Source: Anarhynchus alexandrinus
Lineage: Eukaryota; Chordata; Aves; Charadriiformes; Charadriidae
Direction of reading: 5' to 3'
Assembly: GCA_008711295.1 (NCBI GenBank)
Contig: VUYV01000015.1
Span: 3,243,748 to 3,307,747, forward strand
DNA: 64,000 bases
Shown: in pieces, positions 9,960 through 22,020 of the stretch
How the letters are laid out: each line of letters starts with the position of its first letter
Numbering within the stretch: position 1 is the first letter of the stretch
Program-made: the position numbers and the translations under genes
The notes under the pieces: generated by a model
Told to the model about the DNA's origin: nothing
Seen by the model: the letters and a program-made list of their open reading frames with translations, nothing else
Database searches by the model: none

Positions 9960-12900
9960 AGCCCAGTGTGCCTTGAAGATTTTCCTGCCAGCCCTGATAG
10001 CATCGTATTTACATTACTAGTCCTAATTAACATAGGTGAAAATGAAAAAGGTTTTGCTTTACTAAGCAGGAGAGAACAAAGATTGAGCCTGACTTGTGAA
10101 TACATCTTCTCTTTCAAGAGTAAAACATAGAACTGTGCAGTACATCAGATGAAATTATCAGCCATCTGTGAACTGAGCATCAAAGACACAATTAAAATAC
10201 CAACATAAATTCTCTTCAAATAATTTATAACAATGCTTTGTGCACACATCTCTGTTCTTCCCTGAGCTCCAGACCTCTCTGTAGTGATATTTTAATTTGC
10301 ATCCATAATATTGAAAAAACCCCAATAATAATAGGAAGAAGGCGAAAAAGAAGAAGGAAGACAAAGGTGTATGACAGGATACGGTGATACTGGGTTTTGT
10401 TTCAGCATATTAGAAAGCTGAAAGCTCAGCCACAAGGTTACAGAACTATGCCTATCATCAAAAATAGTTGTGAGAGCAACAAGGACAGGGGCATAGATGG
10501 GTGTCCCGGAATTCTTTTTACCAAGAGATATTGGCAATGATGTTGACTCAAAGTAAAAACTTTCTTCCTCTCTTTCTCTCTCTTTATCTTGTTCCACAAG
10601 AAGTGAGAATGTAAGAAAATTACTTCAGAAAGAAAAAAAAAAAAGATGAAGAAGAAGGAGTTGCTGGCACAACTTGCTGGTTGCACTGAGACTTAAATCA
10701 GAAGCAGGAAAGAGGGGAAACGAGCAAATGCATAAAGATGCTGCTTTCAGCCATGTTGTTGGGTAACTGTGGGTTTATCAAATATTGACAAACATGAAAT
10801 GATTGTAATCAGTCACTGTCAGAAGGGAACAGGTACCCTCCTCTCTTTTACAAATGATCCAATTAAAGGAAACATGTTGGCTATAAAAGTCAAAATCAAC
10901 AATGCACTGTACGCTGACAGCCCATCCAACATATAAAATCAATAGTGCATTCTTCTTCTAGCCAGCACAAAGCAACAGTAGCAACTTTCCCACCTCTTTA
11001 GTCAAATATGACACCGTATCAATCGATCAAAACTTAGTATTTATTGAACACTGGCTTCTGAAGAATGCAAAATGTATTGTTCTTTCCTTATTTTATTTCA
11101 ATAAAGTTTAACTTAAAGGCATAACACTTGAGAGAGCTCAACTGTTTTATTGTGGTTAGATATAGCTACAGCTAGCAGGATAGATAGATCTAAATGTATA
11201 TTAATACATGCTTCTTGGGAAACAGACTGCATATACATTCTTTGTCTGAATACTCTCAGAATAATACTGTTGACTGTCATAGAAATGCAGACTGGAGGTG
11301 GGAAAAACTCGGTTTATGGGACTAAATCTCTTTCTGATGCAGGATTGCAAGATTATTTTTTTCTTTGTTTTTTGTTTGCATTAAAATTTAGCTGTCATTT
11401 GCAGTGATGTTTGTGTAGAAGAAAACTTTCTTATCCCACATAGATTTCATCAATACAGGAAGACATGATTATTCGGCTGAAATTGAATCTGTGTTTGTCA
11501 TTCTCCACTGTCCTTGATCCAGGGGAAGAGTATTAAACATCACTGTATGTCAGCACATGGTCAAAACTAAGCCTATGTTTAAGTATGGTCCTGATAAGAA
11601 ATACCTTAAGTGTGTGTTAATTGCTTTCCATGACCCTGGGTAATTAGCCTTAGTTATAGATCAGCTAATGTTACCTAAATAATTTCTCTGCCTCCTCCTC
11701 ACTGTTTACACTCACTGGTGGCTGTGACGGCTCTGTGTATTTTTGTAGCTCTTTTTCCCTTGGTATTCACTGGGGATTAGGAATTCCCAAAGACATGATT
11801 CAGTTAAAATGTTTGACCAATTAAATGAACAAACAAACAAACAAAAAAACTCTCCAAAGCTTTGTTTATGTAGATGTTGTTGTAATTACTTATTTGAACA
11901 AAAAGAGTCTGATCTGCAAGCTACCAATATCACTGGAAAAATACTTCAGCTAGGTTCAATCAGACCCTAAGACAACAATCAGACTTTTTATTTTCATTGC
12001 TGAAATTCAGAGTTCATAAATTATGCACATCTCTGATATAATGGACATTGCCTAATTTCTCACATTGGCTGCTTGATTGTCATTTTACTTTTAAATCACT
12101 AGCTTTCCCAATTACAAGGCAAACCAGTTCATAAAATATTGACGTCTCAAAGAGACCTGCTTGTACCAGTTGAAGAAATGTGTGTCTAATTTTAATATGC
12201 CACTTTCCCCTTTCCTGAGAACATGGACAGTACCAACAAAGGCAAGCAAATGACTTTTTCATCTTTTGTTCTCATAAAAGGAATTATGAAGTTGTATCTG
12301 TGTCTGTATTAATTTAATATCTTATAAATAAAAATTGCAGTTATACTGGCCACTGTTAAAGACAATGTTTTCATAAATCAAAGTCAGCCCATGGATCGTG
12401 AGTAAGATCAAGGTTTCACAATGGTAGTTGCTTAATTTATTAGATTTAAAAGGTAAAGAGTTTATAACCTAAGCATTGAAAAAAAAATTAGGAATCAGGT
12501 TCAAAACATAGACAAAAGACATGGTTCTTCATAGGGCGTGATATTTAGCAATGGATTTCTCTGGCATAAAATCGCTAAGTTCTTACAGATTCAAGGGAAA
12601 ACTGGGCAAGTTTCCAGCAGATAAATCTGTTATAGGTTAAAAAATACATAGAAACCATCTGTGGGTCAGGAAGTCCCCGCACCACAAGTTCTTTATTGCT
12701 ATGAAAATATTCAGTGGTAGTATCATGTCTGCTTGCATCATTTTTATATCCTCCTCTTAGGTATATGCTTTGGTTGGGGTCACAGACTACTTAGAAAGCT
12801 AGATGGGACTTCTCACTGACTCAGTGTAGTAACCAACATGTTTCCATAGCAGAAGGAAACAAGTGTTAAGTTCAGAAAAATAAGTATTGCTACTCTCAAT

Positions 12901-14459
12901 TTGTTAAAACACTGCCCAAGAATAGAGAAGGTAAATACTGAAGGTTAGTCAATAGCTGTTAAAGTTTTTCAGTAGTTTTCATGTCTCTCAGGAAAACGCA
13001 ACAGGTACATTGATAGAATATAGCTGACCTCTCTAAAGTGTTTGATTTCATATCATATAATTATTTCTCTAAAGTTTGCAACATATGAGATTTTCAGGGA
13101 ATATATAGGACAGACCAAAACCTGTTTTTCGTCTTAAAAGAGATCTTTTAAAGGGGAGAACTCAATGAGTACAGTTGTTTGCAATATGCTTCTACAGGGT
13201 TTGATTCTTCATCCTGTGACATTGAGTTTGTTTCTTTTTTATTTTTAATATCATTCTAAGTAGTAGTAATAAATCTTCATTCATAATATTTATAAATGAA
13301 ATGAAATTGTGAGACAAGCAGTGTTTGAAGTGAGACTTTTAAAACTTTAATATGGACATTTAAAAAATAGAGAATCAAAAGGTTTAAGTCCCAGTAAATC
13401 GTTTATTTTCAAGTTTCACTTTTGTGGAAAGTGCATACATACCTCCTGAAGTAATGTACCATGTATCAGCATTTACTGGCATCTTTTAACTGCTGCTAGC
13501 AAATTAGTATGGGACAGGCTACTCTTCAGAAGTGATTATTTTAAACAAGCACAATGCAATTTATGTGATTAAATACACTTCAATTAAAAATGCTGTGTTA
13601 GGAAATCAGGGAAGTAGACCATACCTCCAGGAAGCAAAGTCGTAATCTATAAAACAGGGAACTCAGAAGAAAGTTTTAGGGTCTGGGGAGATAATCATGT
13701 CAATAAAATTCTCCTTGTGATATAGTCAGATGTATCTGACAGTAAATAAGCTCTTAGATGTGAATTCTTTCTTTCCATGTGAATGAAAAAAAATAAAAAT
13801 CTATGAAGTAGAGGTAAGACAGTGGCCTGTGTTTTCTATATAGGATTTTTTAATGGCTGACACTAGAATATGATGTCTACTTTTAGTGTTCATCATTCAG
13901 GGATGCTGAAGTATCAAAAATAGTTCAGAAGTGCATATATGCACACACAAAATAAAAACAGCCAACAGATTGGAATATGAAATCTACAGTATGATGAACA
14001 AGGACTCAACTTATTCAATGGGCTGAAAGAAGAGCAAGGAGGTGACTTACAATAACTTCACATAGGTACTTTCCAACTGGAAAATATCTGTGATTTAGTC
14101 AAGGGTAAGAGCAGCACTCAGAGTCTGCCTATTTCTGATACAGGTAATATTCTCTTCAGGTCTAAAAAGACCCAGAGGAGTGGACTAGTGCTTGCCCTGG
14201 GGTTCTTATATTATTGTAGAGATCAAAAAACTGCTGGACTATGCTAGGACTTTCATCTGACCTTTATTTGGAAACCACAGTGTGTGAAGGAGCTACTGTA
14301 CTCCTGGGTATTTCTGTGGGATAGAATGAGGATGCAGGTAGGATGTGCACCTGTATGCAGGGATTCAGAAATGCAAAGCCAGTCCAGCAAGTAAACACAT
14401 TAAACTTTAAAACATCATACCATTGAAAATGGGTGATGCATTATCACTTAAAGAACTGA
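9960..14459. other. 4.5 kb unique AT-rich DNA
   Basis: No gene, SINE or LINE is recognised. Low-complexity patches include an A/G-rich minus-strand-coding tract at 10555-10665 and (CAAA)n at about 11827-11848. All open frames are short and lack motifs. Confidence 0.5.
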
Positions 14460-16226
14460 TCATAGAATCATAGAATCATAGAATCATAGAATGGTTTAGG
14501 TTGGAAAGGACCTTGAAGATCATCGAGTTCCAACCCCTCTGCCATAGGCAGGGACACCTCCCACTAGACCACGTTGCCCAAGGCCACGTCCAGCCTGGCC
14601 TTAAACACCTCCAGGGATGGGGCCACAACAGCCTCTCTGGGCAACCTGTTCCAGTGCCTTACCACCCTCAAAGTGAAAAATTTCTTCCGAATGTTTAATC
14701 TAAACCTGCCCTCTTCCAGCCATTCCCCCTCGTCCTATCACTACATGCCCTAGTAAAAAGTCCTTCCCCAGCTCTCCTACAGGCCCCCTTTAGGTACTGG
14801 AAGGCCGCAATATGATCTCCCCGGAGCCTTCTCTTCTCCAGGCTGAACAGCCCCAACTCTCTCAGCCTCTCCTCATAGGAGAGGTGTTCCAGCCCTTGGA
14901 TCATCCTCGTGGCCCTCCTCTGGACATGCTCCAACAGGTCCATGTCGTTCTTTTGTTGGGGACTCCAGAGCTGGATGCAGTACTCCAGGCGGGGTCTCAC
15001 CAGAGTGGGAGTAGAGGGGCAGAATCACCTCCCTCACCCTGCAGGCCACACTTCTGATGCAGCCCAGGATGTTGTTGTCCTTCTGGGCTGCGATCGCACA
15101 TTGCTGGCTCATGTTGAGCTTCTTGTCAATCAGCACACCCAGGTCCTTCTCCTCGGGGCTGTTCTCCAGCCATTCCCTGCCCAGCCTGTATTTGTTCTTG
15201 GGATTGCCCTGACCCAGATGTAGGACTTTGCACTTGGCCTTGAACTTCAGAAGGTTGGCTTAGGCCCACCTGTCCAGCTTGTCCAGGCCCCTCTGGATGG
15301 CATCCGTCCCCTCCAGCATGTCTACCTCACCAAACAGCTTGGTATCATCGGCAAACTTGCTGAGGGTGCACTTGACCCCACTGTCCATGTCGCTGACAAA
15401 TATGTTGAACAGTACAGGTCCCAGTACCGACCCCTGAGGAACACCACTCGTCACTGGTCTCCACTTGGACATTGAGCCGGTGACTGCAACTATTTGAGTG
15501 CGACCGTCCAGCCAGTTCTTTATCCACCGAGTGGTCCATTTGTCGAATCCATATCTCTCCAATTTAGAGACCAGGATATTGTGTGGGACAGTGTCGAAAG
15601 CTTTGCACAAGTCCAGGTAGATATCATCAGTTGATCTTCCCTTGTCCACTGCCACTGTAACCCCTTCATAGAAGATCACCAAATTTGTCAGGCATAACTT
15701 GCCCTTGGTGAAGCCATGTTGGCTGTCACCAATCACCTCCTTCTTTTCTATGTGCCTCAGCAGAGTTTCCAGGAGGATCTGCTCCATGATCTTGCCAGGC
15801 ACAGAGGTGAGACTGAGTGGCCTGTAGTTCCCCAGGTCTTCCTTATTTCTCTTTTTTAAAATAGGGGTTATGTTTCCCCTTTTCCAGTCGGCAAGAACCT
15901 CACCAGACTGTCATGACTTCTCAAATATGATGGCTAATGGCTCAGTGACTTCATCTGCCAGTTCCCTCTAGACCTGCAGATGTATCTCATCAGGTCCCAT
16001 GGAGTTGTGCACTTTCAGGTTCCTCAGGTGGTCTCCTACTTGATCTTCACCTACAGTGGGCGGTTCCTCATTTTCCCAATCCTGGCTTTTGCATTCTACG
16101 TCACGGGCAGTGTGGCTGCATTCCTTGCCAGCGAAGACTGAGGCAAAAAAGTCATTGAGTACCTCAGCTCTGTCTCTGTCCCGGGTAACCAGCTCTTGCC
16201 TTTCCTTCCGGAGAGGGCCCACATTT
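14460..16226 (-). mobile_element. CR1 LINE, 5'-truncated, RT with FADD
   Basis: The plus-strand left edge has four TCATAGAA units, the reverse complement of the CR1 3' terminus. On the minus strand the copy runs from the region just before the reverse transcriptase to the end of ORF2. Three coding blocks remain: 15968-16222 (linker before RT, with LLNDFFASVF-like LNDFFASVFAGKE), 15260-15802 (RT palm and fingers: [52 protein letters not shown] and KFADDTKLF with the catalytic FADD), and 14695-15000 (C-terminal region). A stop after LDRWA ends the RT block at 15260, and frame changes separate the blocks, so no full enzyme is encoded. The 5' half, including the endonuclease, is missing. This is the youngest-looking CR1 in the window. 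Plus-strand open frames here are shadows. Confidence 0.97.
15260..15802 (-). pseudogene. CR1 ORF2 reverse transcriptase fragment
   Basis: A 180-codon frame inside the CR1 at 14460-16226. In intact elements this enzyme copies CR1 RNA into DNA at the nicked target site. Visible motifs in order are PGKIMEQ (residue about 2), the [14 protein letters not shown] block (about 28), [11 protein letters not shown] carrying the first catalytic Asp region (about 66), [14 protein letters not shown] (about 118) and KFADDTKLF with the two catalytic Asp (about 148). The frame stops shortly after LDRWA, where intact copies continue. Without endonuclease, thumb and C-terminus it cannot act alone. It is a fossil, though well preserved. 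Confidence 0.93.
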
Positions 16227-16821
16227 TAAGATAAATTTGTTATTTTTAGAGATGAGTGGGAGTCACCTGTTCGTTCACCGTTTCCATAAGTACTTTGGAG
16301 GACAAAAAAAATTGCCTTTAGTAGGATTTTAATACTCAGATTTCCACATAAAGATGCTGTTATAAGCAATTACCACTCTACAGACAAGTACTTGGCAGCA
16401 TCAGAAGCAAGTATTTCTCAAAAAGAAAAAAATAAAAAGGGGGGCAACAAAACCCCTCAGTCTGAGATTGACCATGACTGAAAGTGTAGTATTAAGTGGC
16501 ATGCAGTGACAGAGAATCCTTTTAGGCACTTGTCTAGCTTGTTGCACTCAGACTGAAACAAGGATAAGAGTCCTCATGTTGCAGGGACTCATATACCGAT
16601 GGTGTTTTAGTCTCTCCTGCCCTTTGCTTGCAATGTAGATTTCTTTAAGGCAGACATATTCAGCCTCATTATCACTGGGTTTTATAAAAGGTTTGGTGGT
16701 TTCGTTTTTTTTGGTGGGGTGAAAGTAAAACCTAAAATAAACATACAAAGAAACTTTGTGAGCTTGCATATACAGAAAATGAGACTGACATCAAATAATA
16801 TCCTTCTGAGTTTTTTATGAC
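16227..16821. other. Unique DNA between CR1 and GGGAA array
   Basis: No gene is seen. A-rich patches lie near 16300 and 16420-16437. Small minus-strand frames run on into the adjacent purine array and are artefacts of it. Confidence 0.5.
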
Positions 16822-16953
16822 GGGAAGAAGGGAAGGGAAGGGAAGGGAAGGGAAGGGAAGGGAAGGGAAGGGAGGGAAGGCAAGGCAAGGGAGGGGAAGG
16901 GAAGGGAAGGGAAGGCAAGGGAAGGCAAGGGAAGGCAAGGAGAAGCAAGGAGA
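16822..16953 (+). repeat. (GGGAA)n array, G-quadruplex capable
   Basis: About eight near-perfect GGGAA units (from 16830) pass into degenerate GGGAAGGCAA and GGGAGG units. Four or more GGG tracts with two-base loops fit the usual G-quadruplex rule on the plus strand, and the pure purine strand also allows triplex forms. The 68- to 108-codon open frames over the array are low-complexity artefacts. Confidence 0.93.
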
Positions 16954-17140
16954 GATCTGTTTTTCTTCCAACCAGTGCACGTATAAACATGTAGAAGAAT
17001 CCTATCATGTCCGATGGTGGTAGAAAAGGATTGTGATTTGACTTTGTTTCTGTGTTGGGTAGTTCAGTGTGCCTAACACCAGAATAAAGATGTTTTTAAT
17101 GTCAGATTTCTCTTTAGTAATAGCAGCTCTGAAGCTGCAC

Positions 17141-17286
17141 AGAAAGGCTGAAAAGTCTCTGTCCCCGGAGATTTTCAAGATCCAATTTTATGTAAGCCCT
17201 AAGCAGCCTGTTCTGTCCCTACTTTGGGCAGGAAGTTGGTGTACAGCCTTCCTGAGGTCACTTCCAACCTCATGGACCTCATGAAT
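17141..17286 (+). mobile_element. Ancient CR1 3' tail fragment
   Basis: Reads as the diverged end of CR1: 'ggagattttcaagatcc' (around 17168), 'aagcagcctgttctgtccc', 'ttgggcaggaagttgg' and 'cctgaggtcacttccaacctcatgg' (around 17251-17275), matching the usual 'ttggactagatgacctcctgaggtcccttccaacc' pattern. It lacks the TCATAGAA-type octamer repeats and is more diverged than the 14.5 kb copy. Confidence 0.75.
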
Positions 17287-19774
17287 GCACAATGACCTGC
17301 ATAAGTTAATGAAAGATTGCCATTTGGAGGCCCCCTAAGGTGCCTACCTTTCTCCTTTGATTAGTTAGGGGAGTAAGTACTTTGGTCAAACATCTCCGTG
17401 GAGGACACAGGGTTTAAATTTTATTTCAGAATTCATAGCCTAAGACATGTAGGCTGGACCCCAGCTTTCCTAAACAAAATACACATTCATGTTCTTTCTT
17501 TTTATATGGAAAACTGTTATCTGTTTTCTCCAGAAAATTTTCATCAAACTCAGTGAAAATTATGATACTGATACATGGGCTCCAGGTTTCCTGAATTCAT
17601 CAGCAGCAGCATTAAAATAAGTTTGATTGCCCATGTTAACAATTTAGCATTACTTTGACCTCATCTGGTAAGCAGCAGCAGCAGCTTCAATATTGGCTTT
17701 AATGCTCTTTTGTGTCATTCACGCTTTCTAGGGTCTCATCTATATGTACCCAGATAATCTCTTGATATGATCTCTTCTACCCTTTAAGTATAGAAATTTT
17801 AGGTATCACTTAATTGTTGTTTGGATTGTTTTGCAAACTCTGCCAAATCGTACTTCCACACCCGGAAATGCAATAAATGCATGATTAAAGTCTAATCCTC
17901 GAATTTAGATGGAAATCAAAGATAGAATTTAAACTCCATAGATTACAGAATTTCAGCCCATTACTCTGTGATGAAGGATGTAACACATTTTTAAGGTTCA
18001 TTTATTTCTTTATGTACTGTTGTGTTCAATCTCTACATCAGTTTGAACAATTCTCTACCTTTGGTGTTCCTACTTTTGGTTTGTTTATAAATAACTGTTT
18101 GATGTTCTGTTTATTTCATTTCTTTTGCCTAACATTACATATACAAAAAAAAAGTTTTCTCAACAATAAGAAAAGTTAAACTCTGAAACAGATTGTCAAA
18201 TGACACTGTGAGGTCTCTACCAGATTTTTAAAGAAGTTAAATAAACACCTGTTTAGATCAGTGCTGAGTTAATCCTTATTTTAGGATAGAAGGATAAACC
18301 TTATGTTCCCTGAAATTGTTTAGCTGTTTTTTTCTCCAACAGCACAGGCCCCACACGGTGACTGGTGTACTAATCTAATACAAACTAAAGACCAGAGAAA
18401 AACTCTGTTCAATTCTTTTCTTTTTGCATCACTCTGTATTTCATCCTGATGCTTCTTTTCTCTTCACACTTCTTTTCTTCTGCTGATTGAATGTTATCTT
18501 CTCTGGGATTAATAAAGATACACTCCAAAGCTTATCTTTAATAGAAATCATATTTATAATAATAATTTAAGAGTTTTCTTCTAGGAAGAGAAAAGAATTA
18601 AAAAGCAGAGAAAGAAGGAGATTTAAATAATAAATAGGACAGTAGGAAAGTGCTGATATTTCTCTTTAACCTCTGACCTGGAAGCATAGATTCAATGACC
18701 TGTTTAATCAGTTATTATTTGTACAATGTTCTGTAATTGGACAACTAATATAATTGTGAGGACAAGAAACAAGATGATCAGGAGTAGCAGAAACCCTTTT
18801 ACTGCTCTAGCTCCAAGGTCCATTTGGTCTCTGGTCTAACACTACCAAGAAGAGTGACAATTAACGGTAATTGTTAATCTGGATTTGGAGATGTCAGTGT
18901 TTGTCCGTTAAGGCCTACAACTGGGAATAAATTCTCTCTCGTAAAGCTTTTGGTTTCTCTGGAGTTAACCTCATGCTAATAAAGATGACACAGAAGCAGG
19001 TTTGAAATTTCAAAAAAGGCAATTTCTGTGTGAATGCCTGAACACAAGGGTTAACTCTTGAGACACTCTTATTGAGGAAGGTGATTGCCAGGATTTTTTA
19101 ATATATTTCAAAACTAAAGCACCTTGTTTCGCCAGTTCTCCTTTAAAAAGGCAGGTTTCAGTGTTGCTAAAATGAAGCAGGATTTTCAAAATTTTCTGAA
19201 TTTATTGATGTTAACTCCAGACAGATATTCAGGTGCCTGCTACAATAGCAAACCAAGCTTTTTCCTCCTTACTGTCACCACTAGTTCTGTTAACAATTAC
19301 TGATTTTATTGGGAACTCTTGGTGTGCAGTATCTAAAGAGGTGAACTTTGAATAAGCAAGTGTTTCATGCACATTGAATTTGAGCTTGACATTACATTTG
19401 AGCTAAGGTACAGCAAAGGTTAAGAAGGATTGTGAGAAGCCAGGAAAGGACTTGAAGAATCAAATTAGGAAAAAGCCAACACAATAGAAAAGCTAAGAAA
19501 AAACACATGGGTAGATTTAGGTCCTAACTGCTTATTTAAGCGATTGCTATTCATCATTTGACCAGATATAGCTGTCAATTCATTGCTTGCTCACGGCTGA
19601 TTGCAACTCTGAGATGAACCTTAGTAGCTTAAAACTCTTTTACTTAAACTAACTTGCAGTTTTTGACTGTGAGGTCTGTCTGAGAAAGCAAGGACTGGCC
19701 ACTGTGATGGCTCAGCTGGCGTATAGTATCTCCTTGCACCTGGAACAGATATTTGGCATGACTAGGGAAGGAAA
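17287..19774. other. 2.5 kb unique AT-rich DNA
   Basis: No gene or repeat family is recognised. A short (CAG)4 run lies at about 17673-17684, and an AT- and A-rich stretch at 18540-18640. Confidence 0.5.
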
Positions 19775-19816
19775 GTGTGTGTGTGTGTGTATGCATGTGC
19801 ATGTACACGCACACAC
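19775..19816. repeat. (GT)n microsatellite with mirrored CA end
   Basis: Eight GT units, then atgcatgtgcatgtac, then a CA run. Alternating purine-pyrimidine throughout, so it could adopt Z-DNA. Confidence 0.9.
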
Positions 19817-20418
19817 CTAGCATTAAGCCCAAAGATGAGCTCTGATCGGTAAACATGAGCAGCTGGATGGCTTTAAGTATATGATTTTAATCTGCAAATC
19901 AAGGGAGTATTAGCTTGGTTGCATACATACATTCACAGTTAATTACAGGTAATAAAGAAACAGACTGTTTTGGGGGGGCGGGGACAAATTTTACCCCAGG
20001 GATGTGGCTGGGGCTGCTTTAGTTTGGTTAAGGGATGTTTGCACACATTTTGCATAGTTTAGACTACAGACAAAAATACATGGATCTCAGAGGCAGAAAA
20101 AGGTTTTTTTTCTAACCTATTCTTAGGCCTACTTGCAGGAGCAGCTGCTGTACTTGCCTTTGTTTATTCTGTTTATTCTCCACATAAACTACCTTACACC
20201 TAGAGAAAAGTCTCCTCGCCTCTTATTCTCTGGTTATTTAGTCAGTTATATCAATGTTCTTCTCTTTGATGCCTGTCCCTCTAGAGAGCAGCTTTTTCAT
20301 TGAACTTACCAGTACTGTCCCAGTTGGGCTCATACCAGAATTGCATTGTTGAGGGAAGATACATACATATATAGATATGTAAGTACTTTTTCTTCTTTCT
20401 CTCATTCTCTGTAATAGA
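19817..20418. other. Unique DNA, no gene seen
   Basis: Nothing recognised apart from a short G run near 19971-19979. Confidence 0.5.
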
Positions 20419-20545
20419 ACCATAGAATCATAGAATGGTTTGGGTTGGAATGGACCTTTAAATGTCATCTAGTTCCAACCCTCCTGCCATGGTCAGGGAC
20501 ACCTTCCACTGGATCAGGTTGGCCAAAGCCCCGTCAAACCCTTCT
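20419..20545 (-). mobile_element. Short CR1 3' end fragment
   Basis: Begins with CATAGAATCATAGAATGG and follows the standard CR1 end through 'ttccaaccctcctgccatggtcagg' (20473-20497) and 'caccttccactggatcaggttg'. Only about 125 bases of the 3' UTR and the last codons are present. Strongly 5'-truncated. Confidence 0.93.
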
Positions 20546-21034
20546 TAAATGAATTGTTTAGGAATTCATTTCCTACATGACTAATCTGGTGGCCTTCTGC
20601 AATGGAATAAGTGCATTGGTGGAAGGGTTTGTTCTGTGGCTATGAAATTTAGGGCTCTATTCATACTAAGGTTGAAGATGCTCTGCAATGCTCAAGCCTA
20701 CAGAAGTTTTGAATCTTGACCATGACATTGTGCTGATATCTTATGTTGTGGGCTGTGTACTTGAGAAATTCTGAGAATATCTGGGTAAGTCTGTAGAAAA
20801 TACATTCTTTTCAGTGTTTGTGTGTGTGAAAGGTGAAGAGGTAGACAGCCAAACCTGCTTTTAACATCACCAAAATCACTATTAGCTCTTTTCTTTATCT
20901 TTGAGTCACCTACAGTTCTACAGACATGGTTAGTATTAATGATATGTGAGGCATACCTGCTCTTCTTTCATTTTTAGGTATGCAAAGTGATGAATATAAG
21001 CTCAGCCTCCGAATCCGTTATTCTAGAACTGAAT

Positions 21035-21150
21035 AAGATACATACATAAGAACAGCCATACTGGCTAAAACCAAAAGGCCAGAAGAGCCAGTATCTTCTC
21101 CACCAGAACGACTGGTCAGGGATGCATGGGAAAGATATAACAAAGCAGAT
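21035..21150. repeat. Ancient LINE-like sauropsid repeat
   Basis: The string 'taagaacagccatactggct' (21047-21066), followed by 'aaaaccaaaaggccagaagagccagtatc', resembles an abundant repeat in turtle and crocodilian genomes with the pattern 'taagaac-gccatactgg-tcagaccaa-ggtcc..ccagtatc'. This is probably an old CR1/L3-type end. The match is from memory, without a search. Confidence 0.55.
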
Positions 21151-21779
21151 ACAAGCACACACCTTCTCATTCAATCTCTAAATCAGCAGTTTATGTATTG
21201 TCTGTGATCAAGTTTGATTTTCAACCATCATAATTAATTTGTGCTGATGGAATTCTGGTTTTAGGATTTTATGTAATCTGGTTTATGGTGGTGGGGGAAA
21301 GGGAGATGATAGCATTTTTTTATTATCATGATTTCTACAACAATTGAGTCTCAGTGAGTCTTGTAATTTACTTTTTCATTGGTAGAAAACATATGTGTTT
21401 GGTTTGGTTTGAGTCAGATGGCTTGACAATGCTTTGACTTTTTCCTCTTGCTGTTTGGCCAGCACTTATTGAAGTTGGTGAAAGGTTATTATAGATGTCT
21501 AATTTAGACATTATGGCTGCTGCTTTAAACTGACAATAAATAAACCCAAAGGTCTGCTATCCTTAAAAGTAGGCAGAATCACTTAGTACTGTTATGACTG
21601 TTCCTGCTTGAAGATGCCCTTACAGCCACTACTGAGTCAGTGGTTAAACCCAGATTCCCTCTTAATCAGGCTTAATTTGAGCACAGAAATACTCTCAATA
21701 TTTTAGGAAAACAATAAAAAAATAAACCCCAACAACTTATAACTTTATTTTCTTATTCACTCTGTGCTGGGTACAAGTC

Positions 21780-22020
21780 CATGTAACGGCTATGGCCTAA
21801 ACCCGAAGCTGTTGTCAGTCCATCAGCCTGGCGTGCGTGTTTCCAGGCCTGCCCCATGCAGAGCCCCTGTCCTTGTTGCTCTGCAAGTTTGCGAGAACCC
21901 GTCTGTAGCAATCAGGTCTCACACAGTTAGGCTGTGAGCTTGGCTTGTTCACTTTCCTGCTCGAGTGCATTTCTCTTCTGCCACAGGGAAAGAAAATGTG
22001 TTTTTCATAAAGGGGCGAAT
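21780..22020. other. CpG-retaining GC-richer block
   Basis: Eight CpG sites lie between 21787 and 22016, against a surrounding sequence that is almost CpG-free. No repeat family is recognised. This could be a small regulatory element, an exon of an unseen transcript or a young unrecognised insertion. Confidence 0.3.

Noticed and set aside
14501..15223. Several plus-strand open frames of 65-104 codons
   Set aside because: They are antisense shadows of the minus-strand CR1.
16682..17023. Open frames of 68-108 codons over 16.7-17.0 kb
   Set aside because: Produced by the (GGGAA)n array; low complexity.
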